A program made the translations under genes and the position numbers. Below the pieces are notes generated by a model. That model saw nothing but the letters and a program-made list of their open reading frames with translations. It did no database searches and was not told the DNA's origin. Positions 1 to 7,838 of a DNA stretch of 12,077 nucleotides are shown here, one piece after another (the stretch's first letter is position 1; every line of letters starts with the position of its first letter). The stretch covers positions 1 to 12,077 of the forward strand of contig JBGAQU010000083.1 of assembly GCA_044220535.1 (NCBI GenBank), read 5' to 3'. This stretch comes from JBDHTS01 sp044220535 (GTDB taxonomy: Bacteria > Pseudomonadota > Alphaproteobacteria > Micavibrionales > Micavibrionaceae).

Positions 1-601
1 TCATCGAGCCTAACCCATGCGCCTGTTTCAGCCAAAGGTCGCGGATGTTTTCAAACCCGTCTTTTCGCCAATGATTATAAAAGGCTGCGAAGTGACTGAG
101 GACGATGTCACGGAAGGGGTGGATTGGCACTTGGCCATTCGCAACATCCTTCAGGCCGATGCGGTCTTCCGGCGGGGCCATAATGTTGACACCCATGCCG
201 AGGATCAGGCTGTCGACCATGCCATTTTTATCAAGGTCGCTTTCCAGCAGGATGCCCGCGCATTTTTTTCCGTCGATCAGGATGTCGTTCGGCCATTTCA
301 GGGTTTTGACATGACCGGGTGCGATGACGTCGTCTATGGCAGCGGAGAGCGCGACGGCGGCAACAAATGAAATTTGCCCTGCCTTGTCCGCCGGGCACTG
401 GGGACGCAGCAGTATGGACATATACAGATTGCCCATGGGCGATTGCCACTGATTGCCGTGGCGGCCACGGCCATTGGTCTGCATTAGAGCTTGCACGGCC
501 GCGCCTTCGGGCTCACCTTGGGCGGCCAGGTCGCGAACAGCATCCTGGGTGGACGGCAGATGGGAAACGGTTTTGATCGTCCAGTTCAGCGTGCCAGTCA
601 T
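1..601 (-). CDS. birA: Biotin--[acetyl-CoA-carboxylase] ligase, 3' end outside window
   Basis: Biotin protein ligase: it activates biotin with ATP to biotinyl-AMP and transfers it to the lysine of biotin carboxyl carrier domains in the cytoplasm. About 200 residues are readable from the ATG at 601 to the window edge. Seen in the sequence: the STQD substrate-entry motif at residues 17-20, the biotinyl-AMP loop QTNGRGRHGNQW at 41-52, and KWPNDI at 102-107 followed by KKCAGILLE at 112-120, all hallmarks of the family. The catalytic domain begins at once, with no N-terminal helix-turn-helix, so this is the monofunctional (class I) type and not a repressor. The frame is open to base 1, leaving roughly 40-60 residues unseen by comparison with usual family length. 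Its start overlaps the nuoN stop as ATGA, implying translational coupling. A birA gene after nuoN is a common alphaproteobacterial arrangement. Confidence 0.95.
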   Translation of the reverse strand, partial: MTGTLNWTIKTVSHLPSTQDAVRDLAAQGEPEGAAVQALMQTNGRGRHGNQWQSPMGNLYMSILLRPQCPADKAGQISFVAAVALSAAIDDVIAPGHVKTLKWPNDILIDGKKCAGILLESDLDKNGMVDSLILGMGVNIMAPPEDRIGLKDVANGQVPIHPFRDIVLSHFAAFYNHWRKDGFENIRDLWLKQAHGLGSM

Positions 602-2052
602 TTCGCGAACAGGATGGAGACGGACTCGCGTCCCGCCTGCATCAGAAAATCAGGCTTCACGATAAAGAACAACGTAAAGACAATGCTGAGTGCCAGGACG
701 CCGCGGCGCGCCCAGCATGGGGATGCATCAAGGGATGGTGCCGGTTCATCGAAGAACATGATCTTGATAATTTTCAGGTAGTAGTAAGCGGCCACGACCG
801 AGGATACGACGCCAATAACGGCGAGCATGTAAAGACCTGCGGCTGCAGCGGCCTGAAACACCACCAGTTTGCCAAAAAACCCGGCCATGGGCGGAATACC
901 GCTCAAGGAAAACAGCAGGATCGCGAAAGCGTATGCCAGAACAGGGCTGGTGCGGGACAGGCCTGCAAGGTCGCTTAAGTTTTCAACGGCCTGGCCGTTG
1001 CGGCGCATGCTGAGGATCACGGCGAAGGTGCCTGCGGTCATAGCCATATAAATCGCCATGTATATGGCAGTGGCCCCCGCCCCGGCGGATGTGCCTGCGG
1101 CAACGCCTAGTAAAGCATAACCCATATTACCGATGGAACTGTAAGCCATCAGGCGTTTGATGTTTTGCTGCCCCAGAGCGGCAAAGGCACTCCAGACCAT
1201 GGAAGCAAAAGACAGGAACCAGACGATCTGCTGCCATTCATCACCGATGGAGCCGAAGGGTTGGTAGACAACGCGCATCAGCATGGCAATAGCGGCTATT
1301 TTGGGGACCATCGCCATCAGAGCGGTGACAGAGGTCGGGGCACCCTGATACACGTCCGGTGTCCACATATGGAACGGGACGGCGGAAATCTTGAACGCCA
1401 GAGCGGCCAGCATAAAGACCAGGCCGACGATCATTGGCATGGTGTGGGGTCCTGCAGCGCGGACGGCAGAGTCGATGCCGGAATAATCCAGCGTGCCGGT
1501 GAAGCCGTAAACGAGCGACATGCCGAAGAGCAGCATGCCGGACGCCAGCGCGCCGAGGACGAAATATTTCAGGCCTGCTTCGGACGAGACGGCATGATCG
1601 CGGCGGAAGGCAGCCAGCACATAGATGCTTAAGGATTGCAGTTCCAGGCCGACATAAAGGGACAGGAGGTTGCTGGCGGAGATCATCAGCATCATGCCGA
1701 TACAGGCGAAAATGGCGAGTACAGGGTATTCAGGCTGGGTCATGCCTTCCTGTTTTAAATAGCCCATGGACAGCAGCATCACGAGCGCCATGCCGCCGAG
1801 GGCCAGCATTTTCATGTATCCGGCAAAGCTGTCCAGCACGAACATGCCGCTGAGAATCGGGCCGTGAGTCCAGTCGGTCTGAAACAGGAGAACGCCCGCG
1901 ATGATGAAGCTGGCGAAGGCGGCCCAGGGGATCATGCCCGCGCAGCGCTGACCCATGATCGCGCCTTTTAGCAGCAAAACCATGCCAGCAACTGCCAGAA
2001 AAAGTTCAGGCGACAGAAAGGCCAGGTCGTTCCAGTTCCATATATCAGTCAT
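598..2052 (-). CDS. nuoN: NADH-quinone oxidoreductase subunit N
   Basis: Membrane subunit of complex I and one of its three antiporter-like proton channels (ND2 homologue). The 484 residues are almost wholly hydrophobic, with many predicted membrane helices, matching the usual family length of about 480. Visible family landmarks are Glu137 in LYVGLELQSLSIYVLAAF (the conserved acid of helix TM5), Lys221 in LAALAFKISAVPFHMWTPDVY (the TM7 lysine and the broken-helix region), and the YQGAPTSVTALMA segment. The start overlaps the end of nuoM by eight bases, and AAGGA lies about seven bases upstream inside the nuoM tail. The stop is shared with the start of birA (ATGA). No truncation or frameshift is seen. 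Confidence 0.97.
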   Translation of the reverse strand: MTDIWNWNDLAFLSPELFLAVAGMVLLLKGAIMGQRCAGMIPWAAFASFIIAGVLLFQTDWTHGPILSGMFVLDSFAGYMKMLALGGMALVMLLSMGYLKQEGMTQPEYPVLAIFACIGMMLMISASNLLSLYVGLELQSLSIYVLAAFRRDHAVSSEAGLKYFVLGALASGMLLFGMSLVYGFTGTLDYSGIDSAVRAAGPHTMPMIVGLVFMLAALAFKISAVPFHMWTPDVYQGAPTSVTALMAMVPKIAAIAMLMRVVYQPFGSIGDEWQQIVWFLSFASMVWSAFAALGQQNIKRLMAYSSIGNMGYALLGVAAGTSAGAGATAIYMAIYMAMTAGTFAVILSMRRNGQAVENLSDLAGLSRTSPVLAYAFAILLFSLSGIPPMAGFFGKLVVFQAAAAAGLYMLAVIGVVSSVVAAYYYLKIIKIMFFDEPAPSLDASPCWARRGVLALSIVFTLFFIVKPDFLMQAGRESVSILFAK

Positions 2053-3559
2053 GGCTTTGTCCTTCGGCGCTGGATGCAGTTTGCCCTGCCTCGTACTGCG
2101 CGATCACTTTTTCAACGGACGGCGCGATGCGGTCGAGCACGAGGCCCGGGAATACGCCCAGACCGATCACCATAATGGCGATGGGTGCGAGCAAAGCCAT
2201 TTCGATGCGGTTCACGTCATCCATTTCGGCGGCTTCCGGATTGGTTTGCGGGCCGAATACGACACGTTTGTAAAGGATCAGCATGTAAGCCGCCCCCAAC
2301 ACCACCCCGGTGGTCGCGAACAGCGCCACCCAGGTGGAAACGCGGAACGAACCGAGAAGCGTCAGGAATTCGCCGACGAAGCCGGACGTACCAGGCAGGC
2401 CAACGGATCCGAGCATGAAGATCATGAACAGGGTCGCGTATTTAGGCATATTTTTGACAATGCCGCCGTAGCGCCCGATTTCACGCGTATGCAGACGGTC
2501 GTATACGACTCCGACGCACAGGAATAAAGCGCCGGAAATCAGGCCGTGGCTCAGCATCTGGAACATAGCGCCTTCGACACCCTGCACGTTGACACTGAAA
2601 ATACCGAGGGTGACGAAGCCCATGTGCGCGACGGATGAATAGGCGATCAGCTTCTTCATGTCTTCCTGCACCAGAGCGACCAGTGAGGTATAAATGATGG
2701 CGATGATCGATAGCACGAAGATCATATCCGCGAAATGAGCGCTGGCTGCGGGAAAAATAGGCAAGGAAAACCTTAAAAAGCCGTATCCACCCATTTTCAG
2801 TAGGACGCCAGCAAGGATGACGGATCCGGCGGTCGGCGCTTCAACGTGCGCGTCAGGCAACCAGGTATGCACAGGCCACATCGGCATTTTGACGGCGAAG
2901 CTGGCGAAGAATGCCAAAAACAACCAAAGCTGAAGCGATGGTGCGACAGGCTGTGCAGCCCATGTAGCGATGTCGGTCGTTCCTGTCTGGTTGTACATCA
3001 CCAGCATGGCGACCAGCATCAGGACAGAGCCGAGCAGCGTGTAGAGAAACAGTTTATAGGCCGAATAAATCCGGCGCGGACCGCCCCAGACGCCGATAAT
3101 GATGAACATCGGCATCAATACGCCTTCGAAGAAGACGTAGAACAGCATGGCATCCAGCGCGCAAAACGTGCCGATCATCAGCGTTTCGAGGATCAGGAAG
3201 GCAATCATATATTCACGGACGCGCTTCGTCACCGATGTCCAGCTGGCAAGAATGCAGACAGGTGTCAGGAAAGCGGACAGGACGACGAAAAACATGGATA
3301 TGCCGTCGACACCCATATGATAGGACAGGCCGAAGGTTGGCAGCCAGCTAATCTTTTCCTCAAACTGCATATTTGCGGACGAACCGTCGAACTGTGCCAG
3401 CATATAGAGAGACAGCAGAAAGACGGCGATGGATGTATACAGCGCCGCGTAGCGGCAGTTTTTATCGACATGGGCCTGTTCACCGCGAATGCATAGCAAA
3501 AGCACCGCACCGAGAAGCGGCAGGAAGGTCATCAGGGACAGCAATGGAAATTCAGTCAT
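2045..3559 (-). CDS. nuoM: NADH-quinone oxidoreductase subunit M
   Basis: Antiporter-like proton-pumping subunit of the complex I membrane arm (ND4 homologue), 504 residues, a normal length. Landmarks: Glu145 in FFEGVLMPMFIIIGVWGG, a near-invariant NuoM signature, Lys224 in FAVKMPMWPVHTWLPDAHVE, and APTAGSVILAGVLLKMGGYG at about 241-260. HMGVDGISMFFVVLSAFL near residues 81-98 is also typical. The hydrophilic C-terminal tail (about residues 485-504) is poorly conserved in general. The gene begins two bases after the nuoL stop, with AGGG about ten bases upstream as a modest ribosome binding site, and its end overlaps nuoN by eight bases, so L, M and N form one tightly coupled unit. Confidence 0.97.
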   Translation of the reverse strand: MTEFPLLSLMTFLPLLGAVLLLCIRGEQAHVDKNCRYAALYTSIAVFLLSLYMLAQFDGSSANMQFEEKISWLPTFGLSYHMGVDGISMFFVVLSAFLTPVCILASWTSVTKRVREYMIAFLILETLMIGTFCALDAMLFYVFFEGVLMPMFIIIGVWGGPRRIYSAYKLFLYTLLGSVLMLVAMLVMYNQTGTTDIATWAAQPVAPSLQLWLFLAFFASFAVKMPMWPVHTWLPDAHVEAPTAGSVILAGVLLKMGGYGFLRFSLPIFPAASAHFADMIFVLSIIAIIYTSLVALVQEDMKKLIAYSSVAHMGFVTLGIFSVNVQGVEGAMFQMLSHGLISGALFLCVGVVYDRLHTREIGRYGGIVKNMPKYATLFMIFMLGSVGLPGTSGFVGEFLTLLGSFRVSTWVALFATTGVVLGAAYMLILYKRVVFGPQTNPEAAEMDDVNRIEMALLAPIAIMVIGLGVFPGLVLDRIAPSVEKVIAQYEAGQTASSAEGQSHD

Positions 3560-3561
3560 CG

Positions 3562-5559
3562 TCAGTAACCCTGCATGGTCTTATAAAGCAACCAAGTCAC
3601 AATGCCGATCAGGCCGATCATCATGACGAAGGCGTAGTGATATAGATATCCGGTCTGGTAGCGGCTTAAGAGGCCGCCGAGACGTTTGGAGGCATTCGAT
3701 ACGCCGTCCGGGCCAATGCCGTCGATCAGGCGCTTGTCACCTTGAACGGAAAACAGTCTGCCCAGCCGCCAGGCATTACGGACGAAGATGAAATCGTACA
3801 ATTCGTCGAAATACCATTTGCGGAAGAACAGGCGGTGCAATGGTTTGAATGCTGATGCAATCCTCGCGGCAACTCCGTCGCGGAACAAATAGACCAGGCA
3901 GGCCAGCAGGATGCCAGTGATGCCCATGGCGGTCGGCAGCATGGCGACCCATTCGGGCGCGTGGTGCGCATGTTCGATGGAATCGTTTTCCGGCAGAATC
4001 TTGATCGCATCGCCCCAGAAATGTTCTTTGTCCCAGACTTTCAGGTAGCTGCCTGTATAGTCCGGATCGCCGGAATGGCCGGGACGGACGGAAGAACCGA
4101 CGAAGCCGCCGTAAAACAGTGAGCCGGCCATGATTGCGCCCGCGGCCAGGATCAGCAGCGGTGAAATCATGATGGACGGGGATTCATGAACGTGATCCAT
4201 GACTTCCTTGCTGGCGCGCGGTTTGCCATGGAAGGTCATGAATATAAGGCGCCAGCTGTAGAAGGCGGTCATCAGCGCTGCGGCGATGCCCATCCAGTAG
4301 GCAAAATGGCCAAACCAGGTTTCGGAACCATAGGCGGCTTCCAGTATCATATCCTTGGAGTAATAACCCGCGAAGAACGGGATGCCAGCGAGCGCCAATG
4401 AACCGATCCACATCAGAACATAGGTCGTCGGGATCAGCTTCCAGATGCCACCCATATTGCGCATATCCTGTTCGTCGGACATGGCGTGGATGACGGAGCC
4501 TGCGCCCAGAAACAGCAGCGCTTTGAAGAAGGCGTGGGTCATCAGGTGAAAGATAGCGGCAGGATAGGCCGATACACCGAGAGCGAAGAACATATAACCG
4601 AGCTGGCTCATCGTCGAATAGGCGATGACGCGTTTGATATCGAACTGTGTCAGGCCGATCGTGGCCGCGACGAAACAGGTCAGCGCGCCGACGACGCAGA
4701 TAACTTCCCGCGCGACGGGCGCGTATTCGTAGAGTGGCGAGAAACGAGCGACCAAGAATACGCCTGCCGTCACCATCGTCGCAGCGTGGATGAGTGCGGA
4801 AACGGGGGTCGGGCCTTCCATCGCGTCCGGCAACCAAGTATGCAGGCCAAGCTGCGCAGATTTGCCGCAGGCGCCGATAAACAGCAGCAGGCCGATCAGG
4901 GTCAGCGCATGGATATCCCAGTTCAGGAAATGGAAGGTTTCGGAGGCAACATCCGGCACCTTGGCGAAGATGCCGCTGAACTGGATCGTGCCGAAGACGG
5001 CGAAGCAGGCCATGATGCCGAGCGCCAGGCCGAAATCCCCTACCCTGTTAACCACGAAGGCTTTAACGGCGGCTGTGTTGGCGCTTGGTTTGTGGTTCCA
5101 GAAGCCGATCAGGAGGTAGGAGGCAACGCCCACGCCTTCCCAGCCGAAGAACAACTGGAGCAAATTGTCCGAAGTGACCAGCATCAGCATGGCGAAGGTG
5201 AACAGCGACAGATACGACATGAACCGCGCCTTCGCCGGATCATGCGACATATAACCGACCGAATAGAAGTGCACGCAGGCGGATACGATATTGATGACGC
5301 ACATCATGACGGCGGTCAGCACGTCGATATGCATCGCCCATTGAACCTGAAAATCGCCGGAATTTATCCATGTGACCAGCGGAACCGTCCGCGCCGCGCC
5401 GCCAGGGATTATACCGTTGAAAATGACGCAGGCGGCAACTGCGGCGATGACCATGCCCGCGCAGGTGACAAATTGCGCGCCTTTATCGCCGATCTGCTTA
5501 CCAAACAGAAAAGCGATGAGAAAAGCAACCAGTGGTGGGAAGACGGCAAGAAATTCCAT
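3562..5559 (-). CDS. nuoL: NADH-quinone oxidoreductase subunit L
   Basis: Most distal antiporter-like subunit of complex I (ND5 homologue). At 665 residues it is long enough for the core helices plus the C-terminal lateral helix that runs along the membrane arm. Visible landmarks: Glu141 in LFFGWEGVGVASYLLIGFW, Lys233 in GACGKSAQLGLHTWLPDAM, then EGPTPVSALIHAATMVTAGV at 248-267, and the FDIKRVIAYSTMSQLGYMF region near 308-326. The C-terminal part after about residue 520 is hydrophilic and charged before a final membrane segment, as expected for the lateral helix and its anchor. AGG lies six to seven bases before the ATG. The gene sits 13 bases after the unknown 123-residue gene, where nuoK would normally be the direct neighbour. 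Confidence 0.97.
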   Translation of the reverse strand: MEFLAVFPPLVAFLIAFLFGKQIGDKGAQFVTCAGMVIAAVAACVIFNGIIPGGAARTVPLVTWINSGDFQVQWAMHIDVLTAVMMCVINIVSACVHFYSVGYMSHDPAKARFMSYLSLFTFAMLMLVTSDNLLQLFFGWEGVGVASYLLIGFWNHKPSANTAAVKAFVVNRVGDFGLALGIMACFAVFGTIQFSGIFAKVPDVASETFHFLNWDIHALTLIGLLLFIGACGKSAQLGLHTWLPDAMEGPTPVSALIHAATMVTAGVFLVARFSPLYEYAPVAREVICVVGALTCFVAATIGLTQFDIKRVIAYSTMSQLGYMFFALGVSAYPAAIFHLMTHAFFKALLFLGAGSVIHAMSDEQDMRNMGGIWKLIPTTYVLMWIGSLALAGIPFFAGYYSKDMILEAAYGSETWFGHFAYWMGIAAALMTAFYSWRLIFMTFHGKPRASKEVMDHVHESPSIMISPLLILAAGAIMAGSLFYGGFVGSSVRPGHSGDPDYTGSYLKVWDKEHFWGDAIKILPENDSIEHAHHAPEWVAMLPTAMGITGILLACLVYLFRDGVAARIASAFKPLHRLFFRKWYFDELYDFIFVRNAWRLGRLFSVQGDKRLIDGIGPDGVSNASKRLGGLLSRYQTGYLYHYAFVMMIGLIGIVTWLLYKTMQGY

Positions 5560-5572
5560 GGATAACCTGTAT

Positions 5573-5944
5573 TCAGTTCATCTTTTTAAGCTGTTCCTGA
5601 GATTTTTTCTTTTCTGGATTCCCGTAAACATCAAAATTTGTCTGGTCAGGCCAAATATCAAAACGGGTCGTCACTACATCGGCATAACGTAAGTCATTAT
5701 CCACGCAAACCGCAATTCTTGCGCTTGCGCCGTTGAAAACCCGGTTCATTTTTTCAACAGCAGCTTCATCGCTTGATAGAACAACAACAATGCGACCGGA
5801 TTCTCTGACGCGAGTATCAATATCGATTACATGATAGGCTAACAAATCATCTGGCAGTTCGCGTACAACAGCTATTGCGGCTGCTCTTGCAAAAGCCTTT
5901 ACATGTTCATCAACGATTTCCGTGAGATTTGGACCGAATGTCAT
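5573..5944 (-). CDS. Unknown 123-residue protein between nuoK and nuoL
   Basis: I do not recognise this protein. It is soluble, without signal peptide or membrane segment. The first 28 residues look helical (DEHVKAFARAAAIAVVREL). Alternating stretches that look like beta strands (AYHVIDIDTRV, GRIVVVLSS, ARIAVCVDN, ADVVTTRFDIW) follow, with a helix between them (EAAVEKMNRVFNG), so a small alpha/beta fold is likely. The tail is strongly charged (PEKKKSQEQLKKMN). A single cysteine makes metal binding unlikely. The ATG follows the nuoK stop by three bases, with GAGAGG about eight bases upstream inside nuoK, and the stop is 13 bases before nuoL, so it is clearly expressed as part of the operon. 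Its base composition is visibly AT-richer than the flanking nuo genes, which suggests later acquisition. A role in complex I is only inferred from position. Confidence 0.8.
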   Translation of the reverse strand: MTFGPNLTEIVDEHVKAFARAAAIAVVRELPDDLLAYHVIDIDTRVRESGRIVVVLSSDEAAVEKMNRVFNGASARIAVCVDNDLRYADVVTTRFDIWPDQTNFDVYGNPEKKKSQEQLKKMN

Positions 5945-5947
5945 GCA

Positions 5948-6259
5948 TCACCCTCTCAACGTTGAAATGTCTTCAACCGCAATCGTTCCGCGGTTGCGGA
6001 AGTAGACAACGAGGATAGCGAGGCCAATGGCCGCTTCCGCAGCGGCCACAGTCAGGACGAACATGGCGAAGACCTGCCCCGCCATATCGTTCAGGAAATG
6101 GGAGAACGCGACGAAGTTGATGTTGACGGAGAGCAGCATCAGTTCGATAGACATCAGGATGACGATAACGTTTTTCCTGTTCAGGAAGATCCCAAACACA
6201 CCGATGGTGAACAGGATGCCGGCGAGGAACAGGTAATGAAAAAGGCCGATTTCGTTCAT
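5948..6259 (-). CDS. nuoK: NADH-quinone oxidoreductase subunit K
   Basis: Small membrane subunit of complex I (ND4L homologue) that together with NuoJ forms part of the proton path linking the quinone site to the antiporter subunits. It has 103 residues and three membrane helices, the family norm. The two essential membrane acids are visible: Glu39 in LMSIELMLLSVNINFV and Glu75 in VAAAEAAIGLAILV. The start overlaps the nuoJ stop by four bases (ATGA), the usual translational coupling of this pair. The gene ends three bases before the unknown 123-residue gene and also carries that gene's ribosome binding site in its final codons. Confidence 0.97.
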   Translation of the reverse strand: MNEIGLFHYLFLAGILFTIGVFGIFLNRKNVIVILMSIELMLLSVNINFVAFSHFLNDMAGQVFAMFVLTVAAAEAAIGLAILVVYFRNRGTIAVEDISTLRG

Positions 6260-6855
6260 GGCTGTCCCTGACTGGATGGCATCTTGATAACTTCCATAGA
6301 CTCTGCACGCGTCCGCGCGACCTGAATTGCCACTTTCTGCCGCCTGACATCCGGCCTGTGGCGCAGGGTGAGGACGATGGCGCCGATCATGGCGACCAGC
6401 AGGATCAAGCCCGCGACCTGGAATGGGAACAGGTAATGGGTGTACAGCAGGCTGCCCAAGGCACGGGAATTTTCCATTCCATCCATCATCGGGACGCCAG
6501 AGGCCACGGCGGCGGGTTTCCAGCCGGCGTAGAGCGTAAAGAATTCAAGAAGCAGCAGGCCGCCTGCAATCAGGCCAAGCGGCACGTATTGCATCGCGCC
6601 CTTCCGCAGATCCCCGAAACTGATATCCAGCATCATCACGACGAACAGGAACAAAACGGCCACCGCACCGACATAAACTATGACCAGGATGAGTCCCAGG
6701 AATTCCGCGCCCAGCATGATGAACAAGCCGGAGGCGTTGAAGAAACCCAGAATCAGGAACAGCACCGAATGCACTGGGTTGCGCGCGGTGATGACCATCA
6801 AGGCGCTGAACACCAGTACGGACGCGAACATATAAAACGATAAAGCCTGCAGCAT
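6256..6855 (-). CDS. nuoJ: NADH-quinone oxidoreductase subunit J
   Basis: Membrane subunit of complex I (ND6 homologue), 199 residues with about five membrane helices, a normal size. The diagnostic central helix is present: GLILVIVYVGAVAVLFLFVV near residues 54-73, which contains the pi-bulge region involved in coupling. NPVHSVLFLILGFFNASGLFIML at about 26-48 is also typical. The C-terminal 40 residues are hydrophilic. The ATG at 6855 is the first usable start in frame; a TAG closes the frame about 36 bases further upstream with no other ATG, GTG or TTG between. No good Shine-Dalgarno sequence precedes it (only a CCGGG-like stretch). The gene directly upstream is on the opposite strand and divergent, so nuoJKLMN probably depends on a promoter in 6856-7091 or on read-through from nuoI. 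Confidence 0.96.
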   Translation of the reverse strand: MLQALSFYMFASVLVFSALMVITARNPVHSVLFLILGFFNASGLFIMLGAEFLGLILVIVYVGAVAVLFLFVVMMLDISFGDLRKGAMQYVPLGLIAGGLLLLEFFTLYAGWKPAAVASGVPMMDGMENSRALGSLLYTHYLFPFQVAGLILLVAMIGAIVLTLRHRPDVRRQKVAIQVARTRAESMEVIKMPSSQGQP

Positions 6856-7091
6856 GACATGCCCGGTTGAAACACAAAGGACAGCACTTTTCTAATATGT
6901 CCCAGTCCCTTATGCAAGTGGCGTTATAGGTACTAAAGCATTTGGAATTCTCCTCAGACTTATGAAACCCGCTTCGGGGTTGACTTATAGGGAAATTTTA
7001 TGCTATGGGGCATTCGTAAATTCACTTTGAAAACCCGATCTTTCTAATTGGACGTGTTTACTGGATATTTAATCAACATGGAGCATAAAAT
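6856..7091. other. Divergent intergenic region between nuoJ and the opposite-strand gene
   Basis: This 236-base AT-leaning stretch has no convincing coding content. It must hold the start signals of the plus-strand gene and possibly of nuoJ. A small inverted repeat AACCC-GCTTCG-GGGTT (6966-6981) is present but lacks a T-tract on either strand. On the minus strand a TATAAC hexamer (within 6921-6930) has no good -35 partner, so no nuoJ promoter can be assigned. A minus-strand GAGGAG followed by ATG-CTT-TAG near 6935-6955 is a ribosome binding site look-alike with only two codons. Confidence 0.6.
6980..7009 (+). promoter_or_regulatory. Candidate sigma-70 type promoter for the 7092 gene
   Basis: TTGACT at 6980-6985 resembles a -35 box; a weak -10-like stretch, GCTATGGG (7002-7009), lies 16-18 bases downstream. 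The left hexamer overlaps the right arm of a small inverted repeat (6966-6981). It lies about 85 bases before the ATG at 7092. The -35 match is good and the -10 match is poor, so this is a tentative call. Confidence 0.35.
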
Positions 7092-7790
7092 ATGAAAGCA
7101 GCTCAACAAATATGCGATCTGATGATAGATGGAGAGATGGCAAATGATTTTCTGAGTAATATCTATGAATATATCAATGCATTCGGGGAAAAGCTCAGCA
7201 ATGCAAAAGATATTGCAGAGGCTGAAAAGATTCAGATGGTGCAATCGTCTCTTCTAAAAGATATTATATTATTAAAAGAAACTTTTAAAATTGCGCAACA
7301 ACATGGAAAGCTCATCGGATGCATAATTAGTACTTTAAGTGATGTACACTATATTGATTCACTGAAAATATCTAATGAGGCCTATAAAGAATTGAGAAAT
7401 CGCAAAGTTATAAAAAATGACCTTGAAAGCTTTATTCCGGAAATAAAAACTTCACGTTTTATTCTTAACGGATTTTCCGATGTGAACGATCGCCTGCTTG
7501 ATAGAGATTTCAGGAATGAATTTGTAGATTACCTGCTGACTGGGCAGACGATAAATGAAAGCGTCAAAGCCTTCATGGATGCTGTATTGCAAAACAATCT
7601 GCGCGCCGCGCTTGAACATAAAAAATGGTTTGATGTGAAAAAAACCTTGGAATGCGCTGACCAGGCTATGACCGTCATGGGATATGATCCTATGATGGAA
7701 AGAGCCGCCTTTTTTGACAAGTTCAAAAGACACGGAGGCATGATTGGTATGCGCGACACCAGAACGCTAACGCCAAACATGCCAGCTTGA
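7092..7790 (+). CDS. Unknown 232-residue protein, opposite strand inside the nuo operon
   Basis: I do not recognise this protein. It is predicted to be soluble and almost entirely alpha-helical, with no signal peptide, membrane helix or recognisable catalytic motif. Amphipathic stretches occupy about residues 36-75 (KDIAEAEKIQMVQSSLLKD and onward), 95-115, and 145-200 (LEHKKWFDVKKTLECADQAM). The start is well supported: GGAG at 7080-7083 lies eight bases before the ATG, and a candidate promoter lies upstream. The DNA is much AT-richer than the nuo genes, with many AAA, ATA and TTA codons, suggesting acquisition from elsewhere. It is divergent from nuoJ and convergent with nuoI, splitting the operon. 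No transposase, integrase or terminal repeats were seen beside it. It could be a single-gene insertion or the remnant of a larger one; function unknown. Confidence 0.82.
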   Translation: MKAAQQICDLMIDGEMANDFLSNIYEYINAFGEKLSNAKDIAEAEKIQMVQSSLLKDIILLKETFKIAQQHGKLIGCIISTLSDVHYIDSLKISNEAYKELRNRKVIKNDLESFIPEIKTSRFILNGFSDVNDRLLDRDFRNEFVDYLLTGQTINESVKAFMDAVLQNNLRAALEHKKWFDVKKTLECADQAMTVMGYDPMMERAAFFDKFKRHGGMIGMRDTRTLTPNMPA

Positions 7791-7812
7791 TTGCATTCTA
7801 AACCCAGTCTGC

Positions 7813-7838
7813 GTGGCGAAAGCTCTCCACTTTAATTA
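7813..7838 (+). terminator. Weak candidate terminator after the plus-strand unknown gene
   Basis: GTGGCGA (7813-7819) and TCTCCAC (7824-7830) can pair with one mismatch around an AAGC loop, followed by TTTAATT. It lies 22 bases after the stop of the plus-strand gene and reaches the nuoI stop codon. The stem is short and the T-tract imperfect, so the call is weak. Confidence 0.3.

Noticed and set aside
2846..3496. Plus-strand open frame of 216 codons opposite nuoM
   Set aside because: Same antisense artefact over nuoM, with charged, polar composition and no recognisable motif.
4486..5565. Long open plus-strand frame of 359 codons opposite nuoL
   Set aside because: It lies wholly antisense to the well-supported nuoL; its product is a low-complexity-looking mix rich in R, D, E, G, H and Q, typical of the antisense frame of a hydrophobic membrane protein gene. 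No ribosome binding site or family pattern.
6966..6981. Inverted repeat AACCC-GCTTCG-GGGTT as a terminator
   Set aside because: Only five base pairs and no T-tract on either strand.
6960..7013. Minus-strand 17-codon frame (MPHSIKFPYKSTPKRVS) upstream of nuoJ
   Set aside because: No ribosome binding site, no regulatory codon run and no hairpin pair typical of leader-peptide attenuation; length is within chance.
7092..7790. Defence, toxin or toxin-antitoxin gene
   Set aside because: No nuclease, kinase, acetyltransferase, HEPN or DNA-binding motif is visible and no partner gene lies beside it.
6856..7835. Mobile element carrying the opposite-strand gene
   Set aside because: No transposase, integrase, terminal inverted repeats, target duplications or tRNA gene could be found by eye around it; foreign origin is supported by composition only.
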